Assembly: GCA_030142905.1 (NCBI GenBank)
Contig: JASJOG010000238.1
Span: forward strand, 1 to 64,000
DNA: 64,000 bases
Reading direction: 5' to 3'
Origin: Heliopora coerulea
Lineage: Eukaryota; Cnidaria; Anthozoa; Scleralcyonacea; Helioporidae
This document shows positions 13,201 through 28,200 of the stretch, one piece after another. Within the stretch, counting starts at the first letter, position 1, and the number at the start of each line of letters is the position of its first letter. Below the pieces are notes generated by a model, which made no database searches, was not told the origin of the DNA, and worked only from the letters and a program-made list of their open reading frames with translations. The translations under genes were made by a program, and so were the position numbers.

Positions 13201-16200
13201 TCCTACTCAAAATCAACATAATTTACACTAATGACTATCCATGCAAGTTAAATAAAAAACAAGCTTTCCTCAAAAAAAATCTTTTAAAATTAATGACTTT
13301 GTACAGAGCTTGAGTGATAATTTCTTTCTTAATAGTTCTCCTTACCTGAACAATTAAATCCATCACCAGTAAATCCTCTGTCACACGTACACATGAAAGA
13401 TCCAATTGTGTTATTACAAGTTGCGTTTTCATCACACGTGTTGTTAGTACACTCATCCACGTCTAAATTGTATTTATAAACAACAAAATAATATATGTTT
13501 TTATGTATTTGTCAATATTTTAATTTGATATAAACTCAAATGCTAAAAATGAGTGAAACATGTTCAACTTTCGAATTCCAGAAAATGCAACTTGTTTCTC
13601 AAACTTGCCTCGTTATTCAACACCTCTGAGTACTCATGAATATTAAAACGGCACAAGCTTTCTTTGAAATGTCTTTAAGAAAGATTCCACCTCAGTACAT
13701 GCAGAATTTGAGTGACAGTTTCCTCCCTTAATGGTTCCTACCTGAACAATTAAATCCATCACCAGTAAATCCTCTATCACAAATACACATGACAGATCCA
13801 ATTGTGTTGTTACAAGTGGCATTCGCATGACAAGTATAGTTGCCACATTCATTCACATCTGCATTTTTCAAACAAAAAAGACCCAAAAAAATCCAATGAA
13901 TCATTTACTACGACATAAACTATCATGTTTATGCATATGTGCACAATCATATAACACGTGTACTTATTGGATATTCAGGTCTCTTGCTCAGATATTCCAA
14001 AAACTAAGGAATTTTTTTTCCTATTAGCTTCAACCATTAGACATCAATGTTTTTGTGTGATGTTTTCGACGATGACGTGAAGATTGAATACACCAACTCA
14101 ACCTTCTTTCTTCTTCATCTGCCCAAGGAGAAGAATCCTACTACTGACGAACTATACTTGTTTATTTACACCACTCACTACATGGTGGAAATGAATACAG
14201 CCAAAACGTTTTACAAAAACCCCTTTCAAATTAATTATCTTGTATGGACATCGAGTCACAATATCTTTCTGTAGTGGTTGTGCAAACCCAAACAATTAAA
14301 TCCATCACCGGTAGATCCTCTATTACACATACACACGTGAAAGATCCAATTGTGTTGTTACATGTTGCATTTCCATGACAAGTATCATTAGTGCACTCAT
14401 TCACATCTACATTTAAAAAAATGCTAAAATACCCAGCAAATCATTTACTACCACAAAAATTTTCATGCATACGTGCATGTTCAAAATCACATAACACGCG
14501 GTCTCTTAAAAATTTTAGTCACTTCCTCAGATATTCGAAAAACTACGGAATTTTTTTCCAACTTAATTCTTTCAATATCAATATTTTTCTGAGATGCTTC
14601 CCATGAAGACGAGAAGATCCAATGTAGACACTTTATTATCTTTCTTGCTGCTCCGCTCGACGAGTATAATGCTACTTTTGGCAAGATATGCCTGTTTCAC
14701 ACCATTGACTGCAAATTGTAACTGAATTGATCCGAAGCCTTTTACACAAAGCGCCTTTCAAAGTAACTATCTTGAATGTACATCGCGTGACGATACGTTT
14801 CTCTATTGGATGTGCATACCTGAACAATTGAATCCGTCACCAGTAAATCCTCTATCACACATACACACGAAAGATCCAATTGTGTTGTTACATGTTGCCT
14901 TTCCATGACAAGTATCGTTGATGCATTCATTCACATCTAGATTTTAAAAAAAAAAAAAAAAAAAACCTCGCAGAATATCCAATTGATCATTCAACGCCGT
15001 GTAAACTTTATGTATACGCATATGGTCAGAAATCATATAACACCAAGCGGACTCGAAAATTCTAGTCACTTACTCAGACATTCCAAAAACGTTGGGATTT
15101 TTTTCTTGTCAAAATAACTTTTTTAACTATCAATATTTTCCTGGTATGCTTTTTACGAAGACGAGAAGGTCCAATGGTAGACACTTCATCTTCTTCCTTA
15201 CTGTTGCGTCCGAGAAACGTAATACTTATATTGTCGTTCTCATAATTTCACATTCATTTCACAAGTGGAAAACATGAAATTGGAAAATTCTCACAAATGA
15301 AACTTTCGATTCACATACGACATGGGAACGCTTTCGCATGTGAAATCTCGGTGGTCGTAGCATATATTTCATTCTCGTATGGAATAGAAAATTCCCAAAT
15401 CAAATTTTAATTTCGCTAATGGAATTGAAACAATTCATACATGAAATAGTATTTTCATAAGTGAAATTGCAAGTGAAATTTTCCTGAGAATGGCGAGCTA
15501 TGTTTGTCTGGTATAGAAATCTCGCGACAATAAATTCCCGTATTGGTAAGGCATACCTGAACAATTAAATCCATCACCAGTAAAGCCTCTGTTACACATA
15601 CACACGAAAGAGCCATTAGTGTTCTGGCAAGTCGCGTTTCCATCACAAGGGTCGGCAGTGCACTCATCCACATCTATGTTTTAAAAAAAAGAAAAATTAA
15701 TCAAATTAGTTTTTGACATTAAAATTCCATACACATGCAGGTATCTAAAACGATAAAAGTTTCCGAAGTTTGAAAACTCTCCTAATATCATACCAGATAC
15801 TCCAACAACCACAAACAAATGCCTCCTTCAAGACCGAGATCAAGTTTAGCCTTTTTAATCATTTCACGAAAACCATTACAATCCAATATGACAAGTTCAT
15901 CTTTCAGAATGCTGAGTTAGATCAAGGAGCATATTTTTCTACTGAAGACGTACGGCTGTTCCTGACCACTGACTATATGGTGCAAATCGAAAAAATCTAA
16001 GTGTCCTGTATAAACTCCTTTAAAAAAATTCTCGTTTGAATTGTGAGTTAGACTTCCTTAAGAGGTTTCGCTTACACAAATCAGTGAAGCACCACCAATT
16101 ACTAAAGCTTCGACCACACAAAAAGAAAATTTCCAGTAACGCTTTTACACACTGCGTTCACATAAGAGGTCTCAGTACCACACTCATCCACACCTGACAT

Positions 16201-19200
16201 CGTTTTCAAAGATAAAAATATTACCTATAAGTACTTATTATACTAGTCAATTTCCATATACTTAAATGTTAGATGAACGATCGTCAAGCTCTATCCTCGG
16301 AAAAATCGATTTCGGAGCCCCAGACCGAAATCAAACCCGAAACCTTCTGATAGCCGGTGAGACACTCTAACCGTTGATCTACCAAAACTCAGATGGTGAG
16401 CTAAGGTGTAAGTTCGATACATGTGCGACCTAAGCGGAATCCAATATATGTTAATAATAACATTAATATCATTATTTCTAGTTTCCATATATATTTACAA
16501 ATATTGTGAATGGGTAAGTGACGCCGAATTATTCAAATCGACGCAAATTGTATCACAACTTAAACCACTGATCATTAAATGTAATGTGTAGACCACCAAT
16601 TATCTTCCCGAACATTTTTATGAAATAATCAACCTGAGGAAAGAATGTATGATAAATGTCTCAATGATCGGTTATGCATACCTGAACAATTAAACCCATC
16701 ACCAGTAAACCCTCTATCACACATACACACGAAAGATCCAATTGTGTTGTTACAAGTTGCGTTTCCATGACAAGTATTGTTTCCACATTCATTCACATCT
16801 AAATTTAGTTGGAAAAGATGTATAAACGGATGTTTAGTTATTTACTGCCATTTAAATTCTGTATCGATACAAGCATTATTGTGATAAGAGTGACCTAATT
16901 TTCGTGTTTATTTTTTCTACCTATAGTTATTCGACTAACTATCAAAACATACCTCCTCCTATGCGGGGATCTATTTTAAACATCAACTTTGTTGACAATA
17001 ACTCGTCATAAAACTTCAAGATTAAATAAAAAAGTAAACACTCATAATTCTTATGTCCGAGGAGCATATTGATGCTACATGACCAGACCTATACTTGTTA
17101 CACAGCACTGACTACATATCGCAAATTAAGAAAACCTGAGCGTCCTGCAAGAACTCCTTCAACATATTATCTTCCACAGATATTCTGAGCCTTCGTTCAC
17201 TTGTTATTTATACCTCAACAATTAAATCTATCACCAGTAAATCCCCCGTCACACATACACATGAAAGATCCAATTGAGTTGTTACAAGTTGGAACATTCA
17301 TTCACGTCTAAATTTTGCAGAAAAAAGTGTTCAACTATTCGTCACTAACTAAATTACCTTACTGTATATAACTTATCAAGAGTTGTTTCGTCAAATATGA
17401 ATATCCCAAGTATCAATGACATATTCCAGTTTTAGAGTTCCCACCAGTGAATACTCGGCATGAATAAGCTTCTTTAATAAATCTTCAATCAAGTTTTCAC
17501 TAAACAGTATTCTGGTATGGAGACTAACTGAAAAACAGTTTTTCATTGTATATTTATACCTGAACAATTAAATCCATCGCCAGTGAATCCTCTATCACAC
17601 ATACACATGAAAGATCCAATCGTGTTCTTACAAGTTGCGTTTCCATGACATGTATCTTTAATACATTCATTCACATCTAAATTTTATTCAAAGAGATATA
17701 AAATATGTGTTTACTTAATATATACTATTTTTACCCGTATAGATAAAAGGAGTACGAAGACGCTCTGTTCAGGGATTAGGCGTACAACTTCATGACCTAT
17801 ATACACTTCATTGGTTAATCAGCCCAAGTATTCCACAAAAACTTGATCTAAAAGAGTAGTTAAATGGCAAATGGTTCCCTTACTCATTATCCATACCTGA
17901 ACAATTAAATCCATCACCAGTAAATCCTGTATCACACATACACGTGAAAGATCCAATTGTGTTGTTACATGTTGCATTTACATGGCAAGTTTCGTTGACA
18001 CACTCATTCACATCTAAATTGGGTTATAAAAAATTGAGTATATAATAAATTACTATTCATCACAATTAAAATTTCATGTTAATGCAAAGGCTGAAAATGA
18101 GTAAAGCATGTTCAAGTTTCAAATTCCACAAACAGCTTCATGTTTATCGAATTTCTTTTGCTAAATAATCAGGTCCGAAAAAAATATTCCTGTCATCTAT
18201 TTCCTACTCAAAATCAACATAATTTACACTAATGACTATCCATGCAAGTTAAATAAAAAACAAGCTTTCCTCAAAAAAAATCTTTTAAAATTAATGACTT
18301 TGTACAGAGCTTGAGTGATAATTTCTTTCTTAATAGTTCTCCTTACCTGAACAATTAAATCCATCACCAGTAAATCCTCTGTCACACGTACACATGAAAG
18401 ATCCAATTGTGTTATTACAAGTTGCGTTTTCATCACACGTGTTGTTAGTACACTCATCCACGTCTAAATTGTATTTATAAACAACAAAATAATATATGTT
18501 TTTATGTATTTGTCAATATTTTAATTTGATATAAACTCAAATGCTAAAAATGAGTGAAACATGTTCAACTTTCGAATTCCAGAAAATGCAACTTGTTTCT
18601 CAAACTTGCCTCGTTATTCAACACCTCTGAGTACTCATGAATATTAAAACGGCACAAGCTTTCTTTGAAATGTCTTTAAGAAAGATTCCACCTCAGTACA
18701 TGCAGAATTTGAGTGACAGTTTCCTCCCTTAATGGTTCCTACCTGAACAATTAAATCCATCACCAGTAAATCCTCTATCACAAATACACATGACAGATCC
18801 AATTGTGTTGTTACAAGTGGCATTCGCATGACAAGTATAGTTGCCACATTCATTCACATCTGCATTTTTCAAACAAAAAAGACCCAAAAAAATCCAATGA
18901 ATCATTTACTACGACATAAACTATCATGTTTATGCATATGTGCACAATCATATAACACGTGTACTTATTGGATATTCAGGTCTCTTGCTCAGATATTCCA
19001 AAAACTAAGGAATTTTTTTTCCTATTAGCTTCAACCATTAGACATCAATGTTTTTGTGTGATGTTTTCGACGATGACGTGAAGATTGAATACACCAACTC
19101 AACCTTCTTTCTTCTTCATCTGCCCAAGGAGAAGAATCCTACTACTGACGAACTATACTTGTTTATTTACACCACTCACTACATGGTGGAAATGAATACA

Positions 19201-22200
19201 GCCAAAACGTTTTACAAAAACCCCTTTCAAATTAATTATCTTGTATGGACATCGAGTCACAATATCTTTCTGTAGTGGTTGTGCAAACCCAAACAATTAA
19301 ATCCATCACCGGTAGATCCTCTATTACACATACACACGTGAAAGATCCAATTGTGTTGTTACATGTTGCATTTCCATGACAAGTATCATTAGTGCACTCA
19401 TTCACATCTACATTTAAAAAAATGCTAAAATACCCAGCAAATCATTTACTACCACAAAAATTTTCATGCATACGTGCATGTTCAAAATCACATAACACGC
19501 GGTCTCTTAAAAATTTTAGTCACTTCCTCAGATATTCGAAAAACTATGGAATTTTTTTCCAACTTAATTCTTTCAATATCAATATTTTTCTGAGATGCTT
19601 CCCATGAAGACGAGAAGATCCAATGTAGACACTTTATTATCTTTCTTGCTGCTCCGCTCGACGAGTATAATGCTACTTTTGGCAAGATATGCCTGTTTCA
19701 CACCATTGACTGCAAATTGTAACTGAATTGATCCGAAGCCTTTTACACAAAGCGCCTTTCAAAGTAACTATCTTGAATGTACATCGCGTGACGATACGTT
19801 TCTCTATTGGATGTGCATACCTGAACAATTGAATCCGTCACCAGTAAATCCTCTATCACACATACACACGAAAGATCCAATTGTGTTGTTACATGTTGCC
19901 TTTCCATGACAAGTATCGTTGATGCATTCATTCACATCTAGATTTTAAAAAAAAAAAAAAAAAAAACCTCGCAGAATATCCAATTGATCATTCAACGCCG
20001 TGTAAACTTTATGTATACGCATATGGTCAGAAATCATATAACACCAAGCGGACTCGAAAATTCTAGTCACTTACTCAGACATTCCAAAAACGTTGGGATT
20101 TTTTTCTTGTCAAAATAACTTTTTTAACTATCAATATTTTCCTGGTATGCTTTTTACGAAGACGAGAAGGTCCAATGGTAGACACTTCATCTTCTTCCTT
20201 ACTGTTGCGTCCGAGAAACGTAATACTTATATTGTCGTTCTCATAATTTCACATTCATTTCACAAGTGGAAAACATGAAATTGGAAAATTCTCACAAATG
20301 AAACTTTCGATTCACATACGACATGGGAACGCTTTCGCATGTGAAATCTCGGTGGTCGTAGCATATATTTCATTCTCGTATGGAATAGAAAATTCCCAAA
20401 TCAAATTTTAATTTCGCTAATGGAATTGAAACAATTCATACATGAAATAGTATTTTCATAAGTGAAATTGCAAGTGAAATTTTCCTGAGAATGGCGAGCT
20501 ATGTTTGTCTGGTATAGAAATCTCGCGACAATAAATTCCCGTATTGGTAAGGCATACCTGAACAATTAAATCCATCACCAGTAAAGCCTCTGTTACACAT
20601 ACACACGAAAGAGCCATTAGTGTTCTGGCAAGTCGCGTTTCCATCACAAGGGTCGGCAGTGCACTCATCCACATCTATGTTTTAAAAAAAAGAAAAATTA
20701 ATCAAATTAGTTTTTGACATTAAAATTCCATACACATGCAGGTATCTAAAACGATAAAAGTTTCCGAAGTTTGAAAACTCTCCTAATATCATACCAGATA
20801 CTCCAACAACCACAAACAAATGCCTCCTTCAAGACCGAGATCAAGTTTAGCCTTTTTAATCATTTCACGAAAACCATTACAATCCAATATGACAAGTTCA
20901 TCTTTCAGAATGCTGAGTTAGATCAAGGAGCATATTTTTCTACTGAAGACGTACGGCTGTTCCTGACCACTGACTATATGGTGCAAATCGAAAAAATCTA
21001 AGTGTCCTGTATAAACTCCTTTAAAAAAATTCTCGTTTGAATTGTGAGTTAGACTTCCTTAAGAGGTTTCGCTTACACAAATCAGTGAAGCACCACCAAT
21101 TACTAAAGCTTCGACCACACAAAAAGAAAATTTCCAGTAACGCTTTTACACACTGCGTTCACATAAGAGGTCTCAGTACCACACTCATCCACACCTGACA
21201 TCGTTTTCAAAGATAAAAATATTACCTATAAGTACTTATTATACTAGTCAATTTCCATATACTTAAATGTTAGATGAACGATCGTCAAGCTCTATCCTCG
21301 GAAAAATCGATTTCGGAGCCCCAGACCGAAATCAAACCCGAAACCTTCTGATAGCCGGTGAGACACTCTAACCGTTGATCTACCAAAACTCAGATGGTGA
21401 GCTAAGGTGTAAGTTCGATACATGTGCGACCTAAGCGGAATCCAATATATGTTAATAATAACATTAATATCATTATTTCTAGTTTCCATATATATTTACA
21501 AATATTGTGAATGGGTAAGTGACGCCGAATTATTCAAATCGACGCAAATTGTATCACAACTTAAACCACTGATCATTAAATGTAATGTGTAGACCACCAA
21601 TTATCTTCCCGAACATTTTTATGAAATAATCAACCTGAGGAAAGAATGTATGATAAATGTCTCAATGATCGGTTATGCATACCTGAACAATTAAACCCAT
21701 CACCAGTAAACCCTCTATCACACATACACACGAAAGATCCAATTGTGTTGTTACAAGTTGCGTTTCCATGACAAGTATTGTTTCCACATTCATTCACATC
21801 TAAATTTAGTTGGAAAAGATGTATAAACGGATGTTTAGTTATTTACTGCCATTTAAATTCTGTATCGATACAAGCATTATTGTGATAAGAGTGACCTAAT
21901 TTTCGTGTTTATTTTTTCTACCTATAGTTATTCGACTAACTATCAAAACATACCTCCTCCTATGCGGGGATCTATTTTAAACATCAACTTTGTTGACAAT
22001 AACTCGTCATAAAACTTCAAGATTAAATAAAAAAGTAAACACTCATAATTCTTATGTCCGAGGAGCATATTGATGCTACATGACCAGACCTATACTTGTT
22101 ACACAGCACTGACTACATATCGCAAATTAAGAAAACCTGAGCGTCCTGCAAGAACTCCTTCAACATATTATCTTCCACAGATATTCTGAGCCTTCGTTCA

Positions 22201-25200
22201 CTTGTTATTTATACCTCAACAATTAAATCTATCACCAGTAAATCCCCCGTCACACATACACATGAAAGATCCAATTGAGTTGTTACAAGTTGGAACATTC
22301 ATTCACGTCTAAATTTTGCAGAAAAAAGTGTTCAACTATTCGTCACTAACTAAATTACCTTACTGTATATAACTTATCAAGAGTTGTTTCGTCAAATATG
22401 AATATCCCAAGTATCAATGACATATTCCAGTTTTAGAGTTCCCACCAGTGAATACTCGGCATGAATAAGCTTCTTTAATAAATCTTCAATCAAGTTTTCA
22501 CTAAACAGTATTCTGGTATGGAGACTAAATGAAAAACAGTTTTTCATTGTATATTTATACCTGAACAATTAAATCCATCGCCAGTAAACCCACTGTCACA
22601 TATACAAATGAATGATCCAATGGTGTTGTTACAAGTTGCATTTCCATGACAAGTGTTGTTAGTACACTCATCCACATCTAAATTTGTGGTAAAAAATTAA
22701 ATAGATAATTGGTTAATTCATTCACTACAATTCAAATTCCATATAAATTCAAATGTTGAAAAAGAGTAAAACATGTTCAATTTTCGAATTCTATATATAG
22801 CTTCATGTCTATCGAACTTCGTTCACCGAATTTTTAATTATTTTTTTTAATTTTAATTTTACAGATTCGCCAAATACGGGTGAATAGACAAAACGATGCT
22901 AAGTCCCCTACAAGACCTATCTATCCTACCCTACCCAGTGATAAAAATTTAAATCATACCTAACCTATAATTATATCCACTAAAATAAGAACATAACATG
23001 AAATAAAACAATAAAAACAAAAACTATACAATAAATAACAGTAATCTAAAAGCAAAAGCTAATAATTACAGCATTAACAGGAGCACGCCTCTAAGGAATT
23101 AACTTGGCGGCCTTTAGGACTTACGACTTTATAAGTTTTTACATTATCTGCATCAAAAACTTTATAAAAGCGGGAAAAGTAAATTTTAGTGGAATTTTGA
23201 AAACTGTTGAGAAGTAGTATTTTCAAGATATCGTGTAAAGAGTTCCATAACTTTACTGTTCTATTGAAATAAGAGTCCCGGAAGCATGAAGTTTTGGCAC
23301 TCGGGATTTTCAAGTACTGGCCAGTTGCGCTCCGACGAGAACGCTCCTGACTGAAAGTGACAAACTGGGAAACATCTGTCTTAACAAAACTATCACACCT
23401 CTGAATTACTTCTGAAGAAAATATTCCTGCCATTCATGACTTACCCTTTTTCTACGTAATTCACATCACTGACTACTCATGCAAATTAAAACAGCACAAA
23501 GCTCTTGTCGAAAAATAGTCAAAACTTAATATGTACAGACTATGAGTGACAGTTTCTTCTCTTAATGGCTCTCCTTACCTGAACAATTAAATCCATCACC
23601 ACTAAATCCTCTATTGCACATGCAAATGAAGGATCCAATTGTGTTGTTACAGGTTGCGTTTCCATGACAAGTGTCATTGGCACACTCATCTACATCTAAA
23701 TTTTATTATAAAAATTAAATAAATAATTAGTTATTCATTTATCACAGTTCACTTTCCATATATATTCAAATGGGTAACACATGTTCAATTTTCAAATTCC
23801 ACAAATAGCGTCACGTTAGGCAAATTTGTTCGCCGAATTGTTAAGTCCGAGAAAAATGTTCGTGCAATTACAATATTTTCACATAATTCACACTACTGAC
23901 TACTAATTAAAAAAGCACAAGTTCCTTCGAGAAATCTCCAAAAATTAATAACTTTGTACAAAGCTTTATTGACAGTTTCTTCTCCTAATGGTACTCCTTA
24001 CCTGAACAATTAAACCCATCACCGGTAAACCCTCTATCACACATACACATGAAAGATCCAATTGTGTTGTTACAAGTTGCGTTTCCATGACACGTGCTGT
24101 TTGTACACTCATCCACATCTACATTTTTCCAAGAAAATGTGAAAATATTTAAATGATGATTTGCTATCATTTCACATTTCATCAGGGTTAGTGCATCATG
24201 GTATTAATGGTATTAGTCTTATGCCATTCTTTTCGCAAACAGATCGTGGATAAAGAATTTCCTTGAATTGAACTATATATAATTGTATTTCTTTACGTCA
24301 GTTTTGCAACAGCGTGAAAGAAGTTATACTTGTTATTGACTGTTTTTAACTTTTAAGGAGCTGACCATTGGACTTTTCTGAGCTTGTTGGCAACGTGTTG
24401 CTTACAGCTTTTCACTTCTTTTTGTTTCTCCTTTGGTTTTAGAGGACGCAAAATGCTTAGAGAAGTAAAGACAATGCGTGAATTCTTGTTTATAATGACA
24501 ATGTCGTCAAAAAAGGCTTTCGACCTGACCATAGCGTTAGTTTAACGATTCAAACTCCTCAGTTCACTGTTCTCATGCGACATCGTGCTAATCAAACGGC
24601 CCTGTCGTGGCATCTTTCACAGCCTTGGCAAAAGTGAGGATTTCTTAAGTCTACGCAAGTGTCTTGGTTGACAAGTTTTGACAGTTAGAAGACACTTGCA
24701 AGAAAGTTCAACTATCACGACAACTTAATTTGTCTTTAAACTTTTCTTTTTCGACGATATATTTTTCACCAGAACAACTTTTAAATTCAGAATTTTCTGG
24801 AATAAGGTGCCCCCCTACTTCTCGTCACCAATATTTTTTCTTCTCCTTGTACCCCAACTGGTTCTAATGTACATGCATACATTCAGAATCATAAACCAGA
24901 TATCGTCTTGAAAATTCTCGTCTTTTACCCACATATTACTGGACCATTAACGACGGGAATTTTTTGTTCTTAATATCTTCCTTAAATATGAATATTTTTC
25001 TATGATGCATTTCATGCTGACCTAAGGACCCAACATATACTTCTTTTTACTGTTGCACCGAAAGAACATAATCCTACTACTCGCGAGCTATGCTTCTTTC
25101 ACATCATTGGCTATTGCATGGATATTAACATACTTGAATCTTTCTCCAAAAACGCCTTTTAAAGCAAGTATACATGTTGGTGATAGTAGATCGTCCAAGT

Positions 25201-28200
25201 TACTGTAGTCTTGAGAAAGACAGTTCGTGAATGACATTTCGACGGCCTTAGCGGCGTTCATCTTTAGAGTCAAAGGTCCGACCCCAGCGGCGGTCATCTT
25301 CGGAGACAAAAATTCGACCCTCTTCCTCGACTCTGAAGATGACCGGCGTGAAAGTTGAGGTAGTTTGCTTGAGCCGGGCTAGTCCAGTCAGTCACGCTGA
25401 TGCATTTGAGTAATATCATGCCATGATCGAAAATTGCACTCGAACTGAAATTCAAAAGCATCATTTGTTTAATTTACTTGCAGGAACTGCCAAATGTCTG
25501 CTGGGCTATCATATTTATATCACGATCATCTGATATTTCATCTCACTTTATTTCATTACATTTCATTTCATTACATTTCGTTTCATCTCGCGTGGTTTCT
25601 TTTCTTTTAATTTAATAGAACTTAATTCCAATCGTTAGTCACTGAACAATACAATGTGTATCAAGAATTACTGGTAAAAGTTTGTTTTTGATTTGTCCTA
25701 CATACAGTACTGCACCTGAGCAATTAAATCCATCACCAGTAAAGCCAGAATCACACATACACATGAAGGATCCAGCTGTGTTGTGACAACTTGCGTTTCC
25801 GTGACAAAGATTATGAGCGCACTCGTTCACATCCAAATGTATACATAGCAGACAGATAGATGCATGACATTCACAATTTCTTTTACTCTATAATTTCTGG
25901 ACACTTCAATACCAAGTTACCACGACATTAGAAACTTCCTCAACTCTTCTTCGCACTATTATTATCTTTAAATTTCCTATTCAATGTTTGCCCAGTTAAA
26001 CAACAAGTTACTACACATATTCGTTGCATATAATCCCCAGAATATCTCAAGGTAGCGGATAAGGCCATTAGTTTGCCGTTGCTGAATAGGATACTCTAAT
26101 CAATTTTTCTTTTAGTTCCTGCAATTCTACCAGAGGAATATCGTTTGGTAAAGATGTTGAACAAAAAATCCTTTCGAAATAATTTGTACCTTTGCAGTTG
26201 AATCCATCGCCGGTAAAGCCAGTATAACACCCACACACGAAAGATCCAATTGTGTTGTTACACGTTGCATTTTCATGACAAGTACTGTTCATGCACTCAT
26301 CCACATCTAATTTTTAGTAAAGATATTAACATACGAAAGTTTACATTTGTTAACCTCTTCTCCCTTAAAAGTGATCAGATCAATCACTCTACATTGACAA
26401 GTGCATAAATGTTTGGTAGCATGTATGCATGACGTATGTACGAGTCTATCAATCAATCCATCCGTCCGTCCGTCCGTCTGTCCCTCCAACCACCCATTTA
26501 TCTATGAACACATCTGGTTTTATATGATCATTAAAGTTGCTTCTCTTAATACTATAACAAACATTTAGCTATAATTTCTTAAATGGTACTATCTGATTTA
26601 GAAATAGAATTGTCTCCAAAATTCCATCAACTAAAGCATCGTTGTTACGACCTGAACGGCTCGTCGACCAAAATGTCATGTGCAATAATAGGATCCTGAA
26701 TGATGGCAAGATCAGGAACAATAACCCAATCCTGATTGACGGCACTTTCTATTCAACAAAGTTAAATGTGAAGAAACGTTCTGCAATATAGTTAACATTT
26801 ATGAAGGCACCGAGTGAGAAATGCAATGATTATAGGTTTTGCATAACTGAACAATTTAATCCATCGCCACTAAATCCAGAATAACACATGCACATAAAAG
26901 ATCCAATTGTGTTGATACAAGTTGCGTTCTCATGACATGGGTCGTTGGAACACTCCTTGATATCTAGGTTTTTGCAATAAGAAGAGATTTTAAGAACTCC
27001 AAAGTTACTTTATGACATTTGATTTCATATCATTTAAATCGATTACCAGTCAATTAATATCATTTCATTTTATTTCGTTTTGTTTCTGTTCATTTCATAA
27101 ACCAAACTATGGACCCTGCAAAGCGCGTTAAGAACGACCAAAACATTGGACCAATGGTAAAACTGTAGATTTTATTCTAGAAATACGTTCTTGCAGAAAC
27201 CCCTTGAATTACATTATGAATCAGGGATGCTGGGACAGCTGGATGTTTCGGACAGTCTTTGCACTTCCTTTAAGAAGTCTGAGAAACGATTTATTTCTTT
27301 TAGTGATCTATTCTCATCAAGCTGTTCGAAATAGTCTTTGAAAATTGGGTTCAGCAGGTATTTGACAATTTTGAAAACATTAGTACAGGTCAATACTGTT
27401 CCAGTACGGTAAAACACCAGTCCAAGAAAAACAAGCAGATATCAAAACACAACTGACTGGGTAAGACAAAAGCCCAAACAAACCATTTTGCTTGTTTGCT
27501 GCTCAGGATTATGTCTAGAAAGATGTGACATTACCCACGATATAAAAATGTGAGCTGGGAAAGCTTTTTCTCTCACGCCATAGGTTTTAAACAACGAGTG
27601 AATAGCGAAATAAAACTGCAAAATAGAGGGAAAATGAACGGACAATTCGAGCTAGAGAAAATCGCCACTTTAAGCCACAAAAGTACAGTATAACCGACTT
27701 TGTTACTTTCACAAGAACAAAAGTAAATGTCCATTTAATCTTTTCGCCGTGAGAGTACAAAACCCTTCAAGATTTTAAAAATTTTGTTCCGCCGATGCAA
27801 GCTCAACAAGAAGTCTTGCTTTGAAATAAGCTGTTTTGAAACATTAAGGATCCAACTGTGTTGTTACAAGTTGCATTTACGTGGCAAGGGTTACTAGCAC
27901 ATTCGTTGACACAATCTTTTACGATGAATCGAAGCATTTCAAAGGGGATAGTTCATTTTATGCTAATATTCAAAGTTTGTAGACTGAGCTGTTCTATGAA
28001 CTGCTTCTCGTGTACCATTTAAAACCAAATTATGTCACGGTAACTTTGAGCATCACTTAAATATAGCGACATTTAAGCTTTTATATTATAAATTCACGCA
28101 TATCAAATTTTACTCTCAGCTGGTCATCACAGTAGGTTTTGCTGGCAATGTCATTGCAAAGTCGTTCTAAGTTAAACGAATGCTTTAAAATCTAAAAAGT

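Larger units (their letters stand above)
12555..17555. repeat. 5,001-bp tandem unit, copy B
   Basis: Nearly identical to copies A and C. I noticed private differences only at 12942, 13075 and 13079, clustered within 140 bp. Even the 20-A tract beside exon U5 has the same length. Confidence 0.97.
17556..22556. repeat. 5,001-bp tandem unit, copy C
   Basis: Third copy. Private differences noticed at 19547 (T for C) and 22529 (A for C). Identity continues 29 bp past the end (22557-22585) into the next EGF exon and then stops, which marks the breakpoint. Confidence 0.97.

Noticed and set aside
27214..27645. Two adjacent 67-codon minus-strand frames
   Set aside because: No domain resemblance and no matching splice phases with the EGF gene.
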